Shown here in pieces: positions 34,699-42,672 of a DNA stretch of 64,000 nt (its first letter is position 1; each line of letters opens with the position of its first letter). The DNA comes from Hymenobacter profundi (GTDB lineage: Bacteria; Bacteroidota; Bacteroidia; Cytophagales; Hymenobacteraceae). Location: positions 1-64,000 of the forward strand of contig NZ_JAHWGL010000013.1 in the NCBI RefSeq assembly GCF_019334315.1, in the 5' to 3' direction. Both the position numbers and the translations under genes were made by a program. The notes beneath the pieces are model-generated. The model was not told where the DNA came from, did not search any database, and saw only the letters and a program-made list of their open reading frames with translations.

Positions 34699-36081
34699 AT
34701 GCTCTTTTACACCGTCATGAAGCCCGTGGTGCAGGTGGCGCTGCGCGTATTTTTCCGCAAGCTTGAAATCCGGCGGCACAACCGGTTGCAAACCAAAGGA
34801 CCGCTGCTAATCGCCAGCAACCACCCCAACACCCTGATGGACCCGCTGGTGGTGGCTGCCAACCGTCGGGAGCCGGTGTTCTTCCTGGCGAAAAGCACGT
34901 TTTTCAAAAATCCGATTCTGCGGGCCGTAATGGAATCGGGCAACTGTATTCCGGTATATCGGCGGCAGGATACGGAGAGCGGCGCCGAAAAGCTGACGCC
35001 GGAGGAAATAACGGCCCGCAACGAGGCCGCTTTCAGCCGCAGCTACGACCACTTTGACCGGGGCGGCACGCTGATGATTTTCCCGGAAGGCACCAGCGTG
35101 AGCGAGCGGCGCCTGCGTCCGCTTAAAACCGGTGCCGCCCGCATTGCGCTGGGTGCCGAGGCCCGGCGCGACTTTCAGTTGGGCCTGCACATCCTACCCA
35201 TCGGCATCAACTACTTCGACCCTACTCACTTTCGCTCCGACGTGCTGGTGAACCCGGCCCGCCTGATTCGGGTGGCCGACTACGCCGCCGCCTACCGCCA
35301 GGACCCCGAAGCCGCCGCCGACGCGCTGACCGAGGAAATCCGGCAGCGTATGGAAAAGCACTTGGTCATCACCCGCGATGCGTCGGAAGATGAACTGGTA
35401 CTAAACATCGAGCGCACCTTTGGCGACCACCTCAATCCTGACGACGACCCCAACACGCTTTACGACAACTTCCAGCTGAGCCGCACGCTGCTACAAGCCG
35501 TAACGTATTTCGAGCACCACGACCCGAATAGGCTGAATGAAGTGCGCGAAAAGCTGACCGCCTACCTTGGTGACCTGCACCGCCTGCGCCTCACCGACGA
35601 AGCCTTAGAGCCGCAAGAGCCCCGGTCGTCGCACCTCACGCGGGCCGTGAAGACGACGGCCAAGCTGGTGCTAGGCCTACCGGTATATTTGTATGGCGTG
35701 CTGAATAACTACGTGCCTTATATCCTACCCTCTGTGGTGGCCAAGCGTGCCACAAAGGATGTGGAGTTTGTGGCGCCGCTGCTGCTGTCGGTGGGCATTA
35801 TCACGTTTAGCGCCAGCTACGCGGCTCAAACGGCGCTGGTGCACCACTACACCAAAGACTGGCGTTGGACGGCGTTGTACTTCCTCAGCCTACCCATCAC
35901 GGGCTTCTACGCCCTGAGCTATTGGAACAACCTAGAAGCCCGCCGGCACCGACTGCGGGCGTCAAAACTATTCAGGCAGCAGCCAGCCGAGGGGGAAAGC
36001 CTACTCCAACAGCGGGCCGATATTTTGCGCCTGCTCAGCGAAGCCAGCCAGGAGTATTTGGCGGGTAGGCAAGCGAAATAG
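34699..36081 (+). CDS. PlsC-family acyltransferase (lysophosphatidate acyltransferase-like)
   Basis: 460 residues. The N-terminal half is an acyltransferase domain with HX4D as NHPNTLMD (His42, Asp48) and the FPEGTSVSERRLRPLKTG motif near 130-150, which binds the glycerol phosphate. The C-terminal third has hydrophobic segments (LVLGLPVYLYGVLNNYVPYI and LYFLSLPITGFYALSYW) that should anchor it to the inner membrane. It is larger than typical PlsC (about 250 residues), resembling the GPAT/DHAPAT-like long form. It probably acylates a lysophospholipid or related acceptor; the exact substrate is undetermined. Confidence 0.9.
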   Translation: MLFYTVMKPVVQVALRVFFRKLEIRRHNRLQTKGPLLIASNHPNTLMDPLVVAANRREPVFFLAKSTFFKNPILRAVMESGNCIPVYRRQDTESGAEKLTPEEITARNEAAFSRSYDHFDRGGTLMIFPEGTSVSERRLRPLKTGAARIALGAEARRDFQLGLHILPIGINYFDPTHFRSDVLVNPARLIRVADYAAAYRQDPEAAADALTEEIRQRMEKHLVITRDASEDELVLNIERTFGDHLNPDDDPNTLYDNFQLSRTLLQAVTYFEHHDPNRLNEVREKLTAYLGDLHRLRLTDEALEPQEPRSSHLTRAVKTTAKLVLGLPVYLYGVLNNYVPYILPSVVAKRATKDVEFVAPLLLSVGIITFSASYAAQTALVHHYTKDWRWTALYFLSLPITGFYALSYWNNLEARRHRLRASKLFRQQPAEGESLLQQRADILRLLSEASQEYLAGRQAK

Positions 36082-36105
36082 AGCCCCGGAGTGGTCTGTT
36101 GCCTA

Positions 36106-36720
36106 TTACAAATCCACCTTCACGCCCACGCCCAAAGTCAGTATCTGATCCAGACTTAGGCCTTTATGGTTGGGTAGATAACTCACTAGGTATAAATCAT
36201 TGGTGCCCAGTTCATAATAAAGCGAAACGTCGCGCTTGCCGCCGGTAGCGCGGGGTAGTGCCAGGGCTACCCGGCTACCCAAAAAGGCCCCGGCGCGCAG
36301 GGTAGGCGTCCACCAATAGTAGCCACGGTAGCCGTATTTGTCGGCGCTGTTGCGGTTGATCTGGGCAGCAGGCGTATAGTTCACCAGCCCGCCCACCGAC
36401 AAGGGCAGTAGGCGCCACCGCTCCGCCAGCCGCACCGAAAACGGCGAGTACGTGGCTTTGGCTGTGAAAATGGAGAAAGCCCGGTGTCCAGTGTAGCGCG
36501 CCGGCACGTAGCCCACCAGCACATCGGCATCGAAGCGGTGCGGATGCGAGCCGGGTGAGTAGCCCGCGCCAGCCGTTATCATCCCAATGCCGCCACCAGT
36601 TTGGAGCACGGCGTGGTCGGGCACATACCAGGGGCGCGGGGTAGGGCCCTCTGTGGATTGCGCCGTGGCTGACCAGCCGCTCAGTAGCAGCCCCGCGAAA
36701 AGAGTAGCTGTGTGCCGCAT
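36106..36720 (-). CDS. Putative outer-membrane beta-barrel protein
   Basis: 204 residues with a signal peptide (MRHTATLFAGLLLSG, cleavage near SATAQS). The mature part is Gly/Tyr/Trp-rich with alternating strands (GGGIGMITAGAGYSPG, FDADVLVGYVPARYTG, GYRGYYWWTPTLRAGAFLG, SLYYELGTNDLYLVSYL) and ends LGVGVKVDL. This fits a small barrel. The start at 36720 lies one base after the stop of the phosphoesterase gene, so the two are translationally coupled. No family name is recognised with confidence. Convergent with the acyltransferase gene, 24 nt away. Confidence 0.7.
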   Translation of the reverse strand: MRHTATLFAGLLLSGWSATAQSTEGPTPRPWYVPDHAVLQTGGGIGMITAGAGYSPGSHPHRFDADVLVGYVPARYTGHRAFSIFTAKATYSPFSVRLAERWRLLPLSVGGLVNYTPAAQINRNSADKYGYRGYYWWTPTLRAGAFLGSRVALALPRATGGKRDVSLYYELGTNDLYLVSYLPNHKGLSLDQILTLGVGVKVDL

Positions 36721-36721
36721 A

Positions 36722-37555
36722 CTAATACGATATGGTTTCAAGCTTGTACTGATGCCGCCCCCAAAGCGTGAGCACCAAATAGTTGCGCTGCGCCACGCTG
36801 TAGCCGCTGACGTAGGTGACGCGCCCTGGAACGGGCTGGCGTACGTAGAATTTATCGTTGTGGCCGGTGAGGTGCAGCACCAGGCGCGGCGCCTGCTCCA
36901 GCGCACTGGTGTAAGCGGGTGTTACGGCCGTGTCGAAGTCGCCGTCGTCGGGCGGTACATGAGCCATCACCACTTGGCGGCGCACGCCTACCGTATCGGC
37001 TAGCTGCTGTTGCAGCCAGGGCACATCGGGCACATGGCCATTGAACTCGTACTCGCGGCCGTTGGTGTTTACTAGGATAAAGCGCGTGCCGGCGTAGGTG
37101 AACGAGTAGTTCAGCGGACCAAATATTTTCTGGTAGGCCTCGCGCCCGTTCTGCGTCAAATCATGGTTACCCACCACCGTGAGGTAGGGCACGTTCAGCT
37201 TCTTGAATTCATCATTCACCCAGCGCATTTCCCGAGCCAGACCGAAATCAGAAATATCGCCGCCTACCAGCACCATCGCCAAGCCGCGCTGTTGGTTGAT
37301 GCTGGCTACCAGGGGCGGAACATCGTCGTAATAACGTTGCGAGTCGGAGGTGAACACAAAACGGAGCGTGTCGCCGCTGGTGGGCACGGGCTGCTGGGCC
37401 AGGACCGCCAGGTTTTTGCGCGTCAGGTCGCGCTCCGAAGCGGGGGCGCGGGTGTCATTCGGGCTAAATTCGAGCAGGTCGCAACTTGTGGTGGCCGCTG
37501 CCAGGGCGCCCAGCAGTAGCCCGACGGCCAGCCGGGAAATTGTAAAATCAGCCAT
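36722..37555 (-). CDS. Metallophosphoesterase lipoprotein
   Basis: 277 residues. The start at 37555 gives MADFTISRLAVGLLLGALAA with a lipobox at ATTSC, so it is probably lipid-anchored. Calcineurin-like motifs in order: TSDSQ (Gln in place of the usual His of DxH), GGDISD, GNHD, then a late AHVPP and GHND. The last motif differs from the canonical GHTH. The four-block order supports a two-metal phosphoesterase fold, with altered first and last ligands that could change activity or metal. The downstream barrel gene starts one base after its stop. Confidence 0.88.
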   Translation of the reverse strand: MADFTISRLAVGLLLGALAAATTSCDLLEFSPNDTRAPASERDLTRKNLAVLAQQPVPTSGDTLRFVFTSDSQRYYDDVPPLVASINQQRGLAMVLVGGDISDFGLAREMRWVNDEFKKLNVPYLTVVGNHDLTQNGREAYQKIFGPLNYSFTYAGTRFILVNTNGREYEFNGHVPDVPWLQQQLADTVGVRRQVVMAHVPPDDGDFDTAVTPAYTSALEQAPRLVLHLTGHNDKFYVRQPVPGRVTYVSGYSVAQRNYLVLTLWGRHQYKLETISY

Positions 37556-37807
37556 GCAAGAAGCCGTCGGCGTTATGGCGACGGTGCCATCTATACCGGG
37601 CAGCATAGTGTTGTGTTTCGGAAGAATAAGCAGAAAGAGTGAGCCGCCGCCAGCCGTTTCCACAAAACCGTGTGTAGCGCACCGCCACCGGGCAATCTGA
37701 CACCCATGCTATTTTCGCGTTTCCTTGCACTTTCGTCAGCCTATCAAGCTCGGAATGACGTTCCGAATTCCGTTTAGTATGACGGGCAAATTCCCGCGTT
37801 TTCTACC

Positions 37808-39472
37808 CTACTCATCCAGATACTGGTGCACGAACTTAATGGCCATTGAGCCCTCGCCCACCGCCGAGGCCACGCGGGCCATGGCGCCGGTGCGGGCGTC
37901 GCCGGCCGCGAATACGCCGGGCACGCAGGTTTCGAGCAGGTAGGGCTCCCGGTTGTGCTTCCAGGCCTGGGGGTAGCGCGGGTCGGCCACCAGGTCGCGG
38001 CCGGTAAGCAGGAATCCTTTGGGGTCGCAAATCACGCTATCCTGTATCCACTCGGTGCTAGGCTTGGTGCCGATGAAGATAAACAGCGCCTGCGCCTCGC
38101 GCGCTTCTACTTGGCCATTGTTGTTGATAACGACTTCTTCCAAATGTCCCTCTCCGCGCACCTCCTGTACCTGCGTGTAGGGCATAATGGTGATGTTGGC
38201 CGTGTCGCCGATCTGCTCAATCAAGTAGGCCGACATGCTGGCCGCCAACGACTCACCCCGAATCAGGATGTAGACGTGGCGGGCGTAGGTGGCCAGGTAC
38301 ATAGCAGCTTGCCCTGCCGAGTTGCCGCCGCCCACAATGTACACGTCGCGGGCCTCGCAGGAGCGCGCCTCGGTACGGGCGGCGCCGTAGTAGATGCCCG
38401 CGCCGTTGAGGCGGTCCATACCGGGCACTTGCAGCTGGCGGTAGCTCACGCCGGTGGTCAGCACCACGGCGCGGGTGCGGATTTCGCTGCCGTCGGTCAG
38501 GGTCAGTACTTTATAGTAGCCATCCTGCACGCACATTTCCTGTACTTCCTGCGGGGCCAGCAGCTCGGCACCCAGGCGGGTGGCCTGCATCCAGGCGCGG
38601 TGGGTCAGCTCGGCACCGCTCAGGCCTGTCGGAAAGCCCAGGTAGTTTTCGATGCGGGAGCTGGTACCGGCTTGACCACCAGGACTCTGTCGCTCAATTA
38701 CCAGCGTTTTAAGGCCCTCCGAAGCACCGTATACGGCGGCGGCTAGGCCGGCCGGACCGGCGCCTACCACTACCACATCGTATAGCTCCTGCGCGGCCTT
38801 GGATGCCAAGCCTATTTTGGTGGCAATAGCTGCCCGCTCGGGCCGGGCCAGGGCGGTGCCATCTTCAAAAATAACCACTGGCAAATCGGCAGCGGCGTAC
38901 TCGGTGCCGGCCAGCAGGCCTTCCGCATCGGGGTTGTTCTCGTAGTCGAGCCACTGGTAGGGCACCATGTAGCCGGCCAGAAAGTCTTTCAGCTCATGCG
39001 AAAGCGGCGACCATTGAAACCCAATCAACCGCAGCCCCTCGAAACGGGGGCGGTAGGTAGCCTGCCAAGCGGCCAGTAAGTCGCGCAGGCTGGGGTAAAG
39101 CAATTCCTCCGGTGGGTCCCAGGGCTTGAGCAGGTAGTAGTCGAGGTGGGCGTTGTTGATGGCCCGGATGGCGGCCGTGGTATCGGCATACGCCGTGAGC
39201 AGCACGCGCTTGGTATCGGGAAAGAGTGCCCGCGCCTGTTCCAGTAGCTCCACCCCTTCCAGGCCAGGCATACGCTGGTCGGCCAGAATGAGGGCCAGCG
39301 GCTCCTGGCGTTGGTGCAGCTCGCGGATAATTTCCAGCGCTTCATCGCCGGACGAGGCGCGTAGAATGCGGTAGTCGCGCCGAAACTCGCGGCGCAGGTC
39401 GCGGTCCACGGCGCTCAACACCTGCGGGTCGTCATCAACGGCAAGAATAATCGGTTTTTTATCGGTAGCCAT
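37808..39472 (-). CDS. Fused response regulator / thioredoxin-reductase-like flavoprotein
   Basis: 554 residues. Residues 1-125 are a receiver domain with Asp65 in LADQRMPGLEG. Residues about 140-225 look like a glutaredoxin/thioredoxin-type fold without cysteines (GFQWSPLSHELKDFL, then PVVIFEDGT). The rest is a TrxR-like FAD/NAD(P)H enzyme: VVVGAGPAGLAAAVY, SPGGQAGTSSRIENYLGFP, YIVGGGNSAGQAAMYLA and GVFAAGDARTG. The redox-active CxxC is missing: the usual YCATCDG is YYGAARTE (Gly363 and Arg366 replace the cysteines). Electron transfer must therefore use another acceptor. It lies downstream of a sensor kinase on the same strand, its likely phosphodonor. The architecture is known in databases; its role is not. 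Confidence 0.93.
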   Translation of the reverse strand: MATDKKPIILAVDDDPQVLSAVDRDLRREFRRDYRILRASSGDEALEIIRELHQRQEPLALILADQRMPGLEGVELLEQARALFPDTKRVLLTAYADTTAAIRAINNAHLDYYLLKPWDPPEELLYPSLRDLLAAWQATYRPRFEGLRLIGFQWSPLSHELKDFLAGYMVPYQWLDYENNPDAEGLLAGTEYAAADLPVVIFEDGTALARPERAAIATKIGLASKAAQELYDVVVVGAGPAGLAAAVYGASEGLKTLVIERQSPGGQAGTSSRIENYLGFPTGLSGAELTHRAWMQATRLGAELLAPQEVQEMCVQDGYYKVLTLTDGSEIRTRAVVLTTGVSYRQLQVPGMDRLNGAGIYYGAARTEARSCEARDVYIVGGGNSAGQAAMYLATYARHVYILIRGESLAASMSAYLIEQIGDTANITIMPYTQVQEVRGEGHLEEVVINNNGQVEAREAQALFIFIGTKPSTEWIQDSVICDPKGFLLTGRDLVADPRYPQAWKHNREPYLLETCVPGVFAAGDARTGAMARVASAVGEGSMAIKFVHQYLDE

Positions 39473-39612
39473 TAGGGTTGTGGGGTAGGGGCACGTTGCA
39501 CGCGCCCAGCGGGGTAGGGCAGTTTAGAGTAGGAAGTGCGTAACACGCGCCCGGCAGAGGGTAAGCCAGAATTTCTCGGAGGAAACTACCGAATGAACCT
39601 GAATAAACAACG

Positions 39613-39635
39613 AGGGGCGCGTACAACGCGCCCCT
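39613..39635. repeat. Short GC-rich hairpin at the kinase stop codon
   Basis: Perfect 10-bp arms AGGGGCGCGT and ACGCGCCCCT with a 3-nt loop overlap the stop codon of the sensor kinase (39634). Related words (GGGGCACGTTGCACGCGCCC) occur about 120 bp away, suggesting a small dispersed repeat. Confidence 0.65.
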
Positions 39636-41019
39636 ACGCCGGCAACCAGGCGCAAAACTCCGTGCGGCCGGGCACGGAACTGACCTCCAGCTTGCCGCCG
39701 TGGTTGGCAATGATGCGCTGGGCAATATCGAGGCCTAGGCCCGAACCAGCGCCGGCCTGCTTGGTAGAGAAGAATGGCTCGAAGATACGCGGCAGCACGT
39801 CGGCCGGAATACCGGGACCGTTGTCGATGATGCATACCTGCACGAACCCGTTTTCCAGCCGGGTGCGCAACGTGATTTCGCCACCTTGGTCGGGTAGGGC
39901 GTCGATGGCGTTGTCGAGCAGGTTGGTCCAGACTTGGTTGAGGCTGCTGGCTTGCCCCCGCACGCGGGGCAAGTCGGGCGCAAACTCGCGCACTACCGTA
40001 ATGTGCTTGTGCCGCAGGGGGTAGCTCAGAATATTAAGCGTGCTGCGCAGGCCAGCCGTCACATCGAGCGGGGCGTAATCGGTGCCGCGGTCCATGTGGG
40101 AGTAGGTTTTCACGTCCGTCACCAGTTGCGTAATGCGGCTGCCGGCCTCCTGGATGTCGCGCATCAGGCGCTGGGTGGTGAGGTGGCTGGCCAGCCAGGC
40201 AAAGGCCGCCGGGCGAGCCGCTTGGGGTAGCTGGTCAGCCATAATGGTCAACTCGGGCACGGCCAGCTCCGCTTCCAATAGGCTGGCTGCTAGCGTATAG
40301 CCATCGGGTACGCCTTGGTCTTCCAGCCAGTCTACCAACTCATCCTCCCGGTCGGCGCAGGCCAGCGCCGACATGGGCGTGGCGTTGCCGATGGGGGTGG
40401 CCGTGGCCAAGGCTGTCAGCTGAATAAGAGCGGCCGGGTCGAGGCAATGCTCGCCCAGGGCGCGCAGCAGGGTAGGTGCGGCGGCCGTCTGCTCACTCAG
40501 GTTGGCGGCGGCGCGGGCAATGGCGGCGGCGGGGTTGTTCAGCTCGTGCGCCAGCCCGGCCGACAGCTTACCCAGGGCGCGCAGCTTATCGTCGCGCTCC
40601 TGCGAGCGGGCCTCCTCTCGTACCCGGTCGCTCATCATGCCCACCAGGCGCTGTACCAGCTCGGGGCTTACGCTTTCTAGCGCGGCAAATTGGTCGCGGT
40701 GCAGGCGGTAGATGGTGGTGTCGCCCAGGGTCACGCCGTAGCCTTTGCCAGCTTGTAAACGCGAGTAGGGGAGCAGCCCGGTTATCTGCCCCGCCGTAGC
40801 CCGAAACTTAGGCTCGCGCTGCCCATTTTGCACCGAAAAATACTGAATGCCACCGCGCAGTACGGCCAGCAGGTAATCAATGGGCGCGCCGGGCGTCATC
40901 GTTTCGGCGCCACTTGGGTAGTCCCGGATTTCGCCGTGGGCGTGCAGCCAGTCGAGCACGTCGGCAGGCAAATCGGCGAAGGCCGTAATAACCGTGAGGT
41001 TGGCGGTGGAGGTTACCAT
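39634..41019 (-). CDS. Sensor histidine kinase with N-terminal cyclic-nucleotide-binding-like domain
   Basis: 461 residues with no membrane segments, so cytoplasmic. Residues 1-125 have the CRP/cNMP-binding beta-roll pattern (YLLAVLRGGIQYFSVQNGQ, ITGLLPYSRLQAGKGYGVTLGD). The DHp helix carries His158 in LSAGLAHELNNPAAA. The ATPase domain has NLLDNAIDALPD, DNGPGIPADVLPRIFEPFFS and AGSGLGLDIAQRI. A segment of about 100 residues is inserted between His158 and the second DHp helix. The next gene downstream (161 nt) is the receiver-TrxR fusion, so the kinase probably phosphorylates that flavoprotein. Whether it binds a cyclic nucleotide is unclear, since the phosphate-binding cassette is not obvious. 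Confidence 0.92.
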   Translation of the reverse strand: MVTSTANLTVITAFADLPADVLDWLHAHGEIRDYPSGAETMTPGAPIDYLLAVLRGGIQYFSVQNGQREPKFRATAGQITGLLPYSRLQAGKGYGVTLGDTTIYRLHRDQFAALESVSPELVQRLVGMMSDRVREEARSQERDDKLRALGKLSAGLAHELNNPAAAIARAAANLSEQTAAAPTLLRALGEHCLDPAALIQLTALATATPIGNATPMSALACADREDELVDWLEDQGVPDGYTLAASLLEAELAVPELTIMADQLPQAARPAAFAWLASHLTTQRLMRDIQEAGSRITQLVTDVKTYSHMDRGTDYAPLDVTAGLRSTLNILSYPLRHKHITVVREFAPDLPRVRGQASSLNQVWTNLLDNAIDALPDQGGEITLRTRLENGFVQVCIIDNGPGIPADVLPRIFEPFFSTKQAGAGSGLGLDIAQRIIANHGGKLEVSSVPGRTEFCAWLPA

Positions 41020-41116
41020 GGCTTACTTATTCTGAATATGCGGTTGACTGCTAGCGTGTCTGTAAGAACGTCTACAGCGAGTATTCAGAGCAAGAACAAT
41101 CTTTTGGGCAATATGT

Positions 41117-41187
41117 CTAGCTTACAGTACGCCCAACGGCCCGGCTACCAATGTGGTAGCCGGGCCGTTGGGCGTACTGTAAGCTAG
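41117..41187. repeat. Perfect 34-bp inverted repeat with 3-nt loop
   Basis: Left arm 41117-41150 and right arm 41154-41187 are exact reverse complements, beginning CTAGCTTACAGTACGCCC. The loop is ATG. No T-run follows on either strand, so it is not a classic terminator. It lies in the spacer between the surface-protein gene and the sensor kinase gene. Confidence 0.95.
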
Positions 41188-41211
41188 TCGATTTTCTAGT
41201 TAGCCTACTGC

Positions 41212-42639
41212 CTACTGCTTCACTACCCGCACCATGCGACGGGCAGCAGCTTGCTGAATAGCCAGAAAATAAATGCCAGTCGGAAAGCTAGCTACTTCTG
41301 GTAATGATATGTCGGAAGTGCCACTGGGTAGGGCCAGTTGCTGGGTGCACAGCGTGCGGCCCGTAGCATCGGTTAGCGTTAGGGTAGTAATGCCCGCCTG
41401 CGGTGCCACAATGCGCGCTACCAACGACTGGCCGAATGGGTTAGGAAACGGCTGTACGGCCAAAGTTTGCGCCGCTGTGCTCACCGTCAAGATTTGCACC
41501 GTCGAGTAGGAGGTTGTGCCATCTGTATCTACTTGGCGCAGACGGTAGTATAGCAGCGGTGCGTCGTAGCGGGCCACACGACTATCCGTGTAGGTATAGT
41601 TGGTGCGCTGGCCGGTAGTACCCTGGCCGGCTACCTCAGCCACCTTCTGAAATTTTTGTCCATCCACACTCACTTCCACGTCGAAGTGGGCGCTGTTTTT
41701 TTCTGATGCCGTCGCCCAACTCAGCCAGGCATCGTCGGCGCGGCGCTCGGCCGAGAACCGAGTCAGTTCCACGGGCAGAGGATTGCTTTGATTGCTGATC
41801 GTCAGACGGTCAAAGCTGGTGGTAGTGGTGCTGATGCTGCGGGTAGTGGAGGCGTCCGCGGCGGCTCCCGCCCCGTTCCAAGGAGCGGTGGCCGTAGGCT
41901 GCCGCCAAATCAGAACGCGAGAAAAATCGGTGAGGCCGTTGTCATTGTCGGGCAGCCAGGCCAGCGTGATGGGCACGGCACCGGTAGGCGCCATACTCGT
42001 CGTCACGGTCCAGATTCGGTCAATGCTTTTGTTGTTACCGAAGGTGCCATAGCTGGTACCGGCCGTAGCCAGGCCAGCTGTGCGCGTCACCGTCACCTGG
42101 CCCAGGTTCTGCCCGTTACCACCAATGGTAGCGCTGTTGGTGAAGTTAGTGGCGCTAGTCACGTTAGTACGCGTCACGCGCAGGTTGCCTTGCACGTAGC
42201 GGCCAGTAGCCTCACCACTTACACTGGCCTCGTTGGTTAGGCTGATGATGGCGTTGGCCGCGGTTCGTACCATGCCAGCAGTTAGCTTCAGCTGTTGAGT
42301 GATGCCCAAATCGGTGGGCACGCTCACGCCTTGGGCGCTGGTGTTGTTCACTTCCAGTTGGGCTACGCTAGCGCCGCCTGGCGTCAGCGTTTGGGCCGTG
42401 GTTCCGCTCAGCAGTACCAGCCCCGACGAAGCTACCGTGCCCGCGTTGGTGAGGTTACCCGCTACCCAAAGTGTGCCCGCATTGGTGAGTGTGCTACTCG
42501 CTTTGTTATCGAGCGCACCCGGAATATATAACGTCGCGCCCTGCTGCACTGTCAAGATGCCGCCGTTGTTGGTGAGCGTTTGGGCAGCCAACGGACCGGC
42601 CAGCAAGGCCAGTAGTAGCGTAGGATAGAGCTGTTTCAT
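41212..42639 (-). CDS. Secreted protein with T9SS type A sorting domain
   Basis: 475 residues. The start at 42639 (MKQLYPTLLLALLAGPLAAQ) gives a clean signal peptide; two further Met lie 3 and 7 codons upstream. The N-terminal half is a Thr/Asn/Gly-rich repetitive beta region (ATLYIPGALDNKAS, LTNAGTLWVAGNLTNAGTV) that suggests a beta-helix. A segment NPLPVELTRFSAERRADDAW then starts a fibronectin-like domain. The end is a T9SS sorting domain (PFPNPFGQSLV, LTLTDATGRTLC, FPTGIYFLAI, VRVVKQ). Likely a surface protein. It follows the 42673 gene by 33 nt and is probably in its operon. Confidence 0.85.
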   Translation of the reverse strand: MKQLYPTLLLALLAGPLAAQTLTNNGGILTVQQGATLYIPGALDNKASSTLTNAGTLWVAGNLTNAGTVASSGLVLLSGTTAQTLTPGGASVAQLEVNNTSAQGVSVPTDLGITQQLKLTAGMVRTAANAIISLTNEASVSGEATGRYVQGNLRVTRTNVTSATNFTNSATIGGNGQNLGQVTVTRTAGLATAGTSYGTFGNNKSIDRIWTVTTSMAPTGAVPITLAWLPDNDNGLTDFSRVLIWRQPTATAPWNGAGAAADASTTRSISTTTTSFDRLTISNQSNPLPVELTRFSAERRADDAWLSWATASEKNSAHFDVEVSVDGQKFQKVAEVAGQGTTGQRTNYTYTDSRVARYDAPLLYYRLRQVDTDGTTSYSTVQILTVSTAAQTLAVQPFPNPFGQSLVARIVAPQAGITTLTLTDATGRTLCTQQLALPSGTSDISLPEVASFPTGIYFLAIQQAAARRMVRVVKQ

Positions 42640-42672
42640 AGGAGCCATGGGGAGTAGCAAAGCATCCTGTGA

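Noticed and set aside
41117-41187. Long hairpin considered as an intrinsic terminator
   Set aside because: No T-run follows on either strand; it is listed as a repeat instead.
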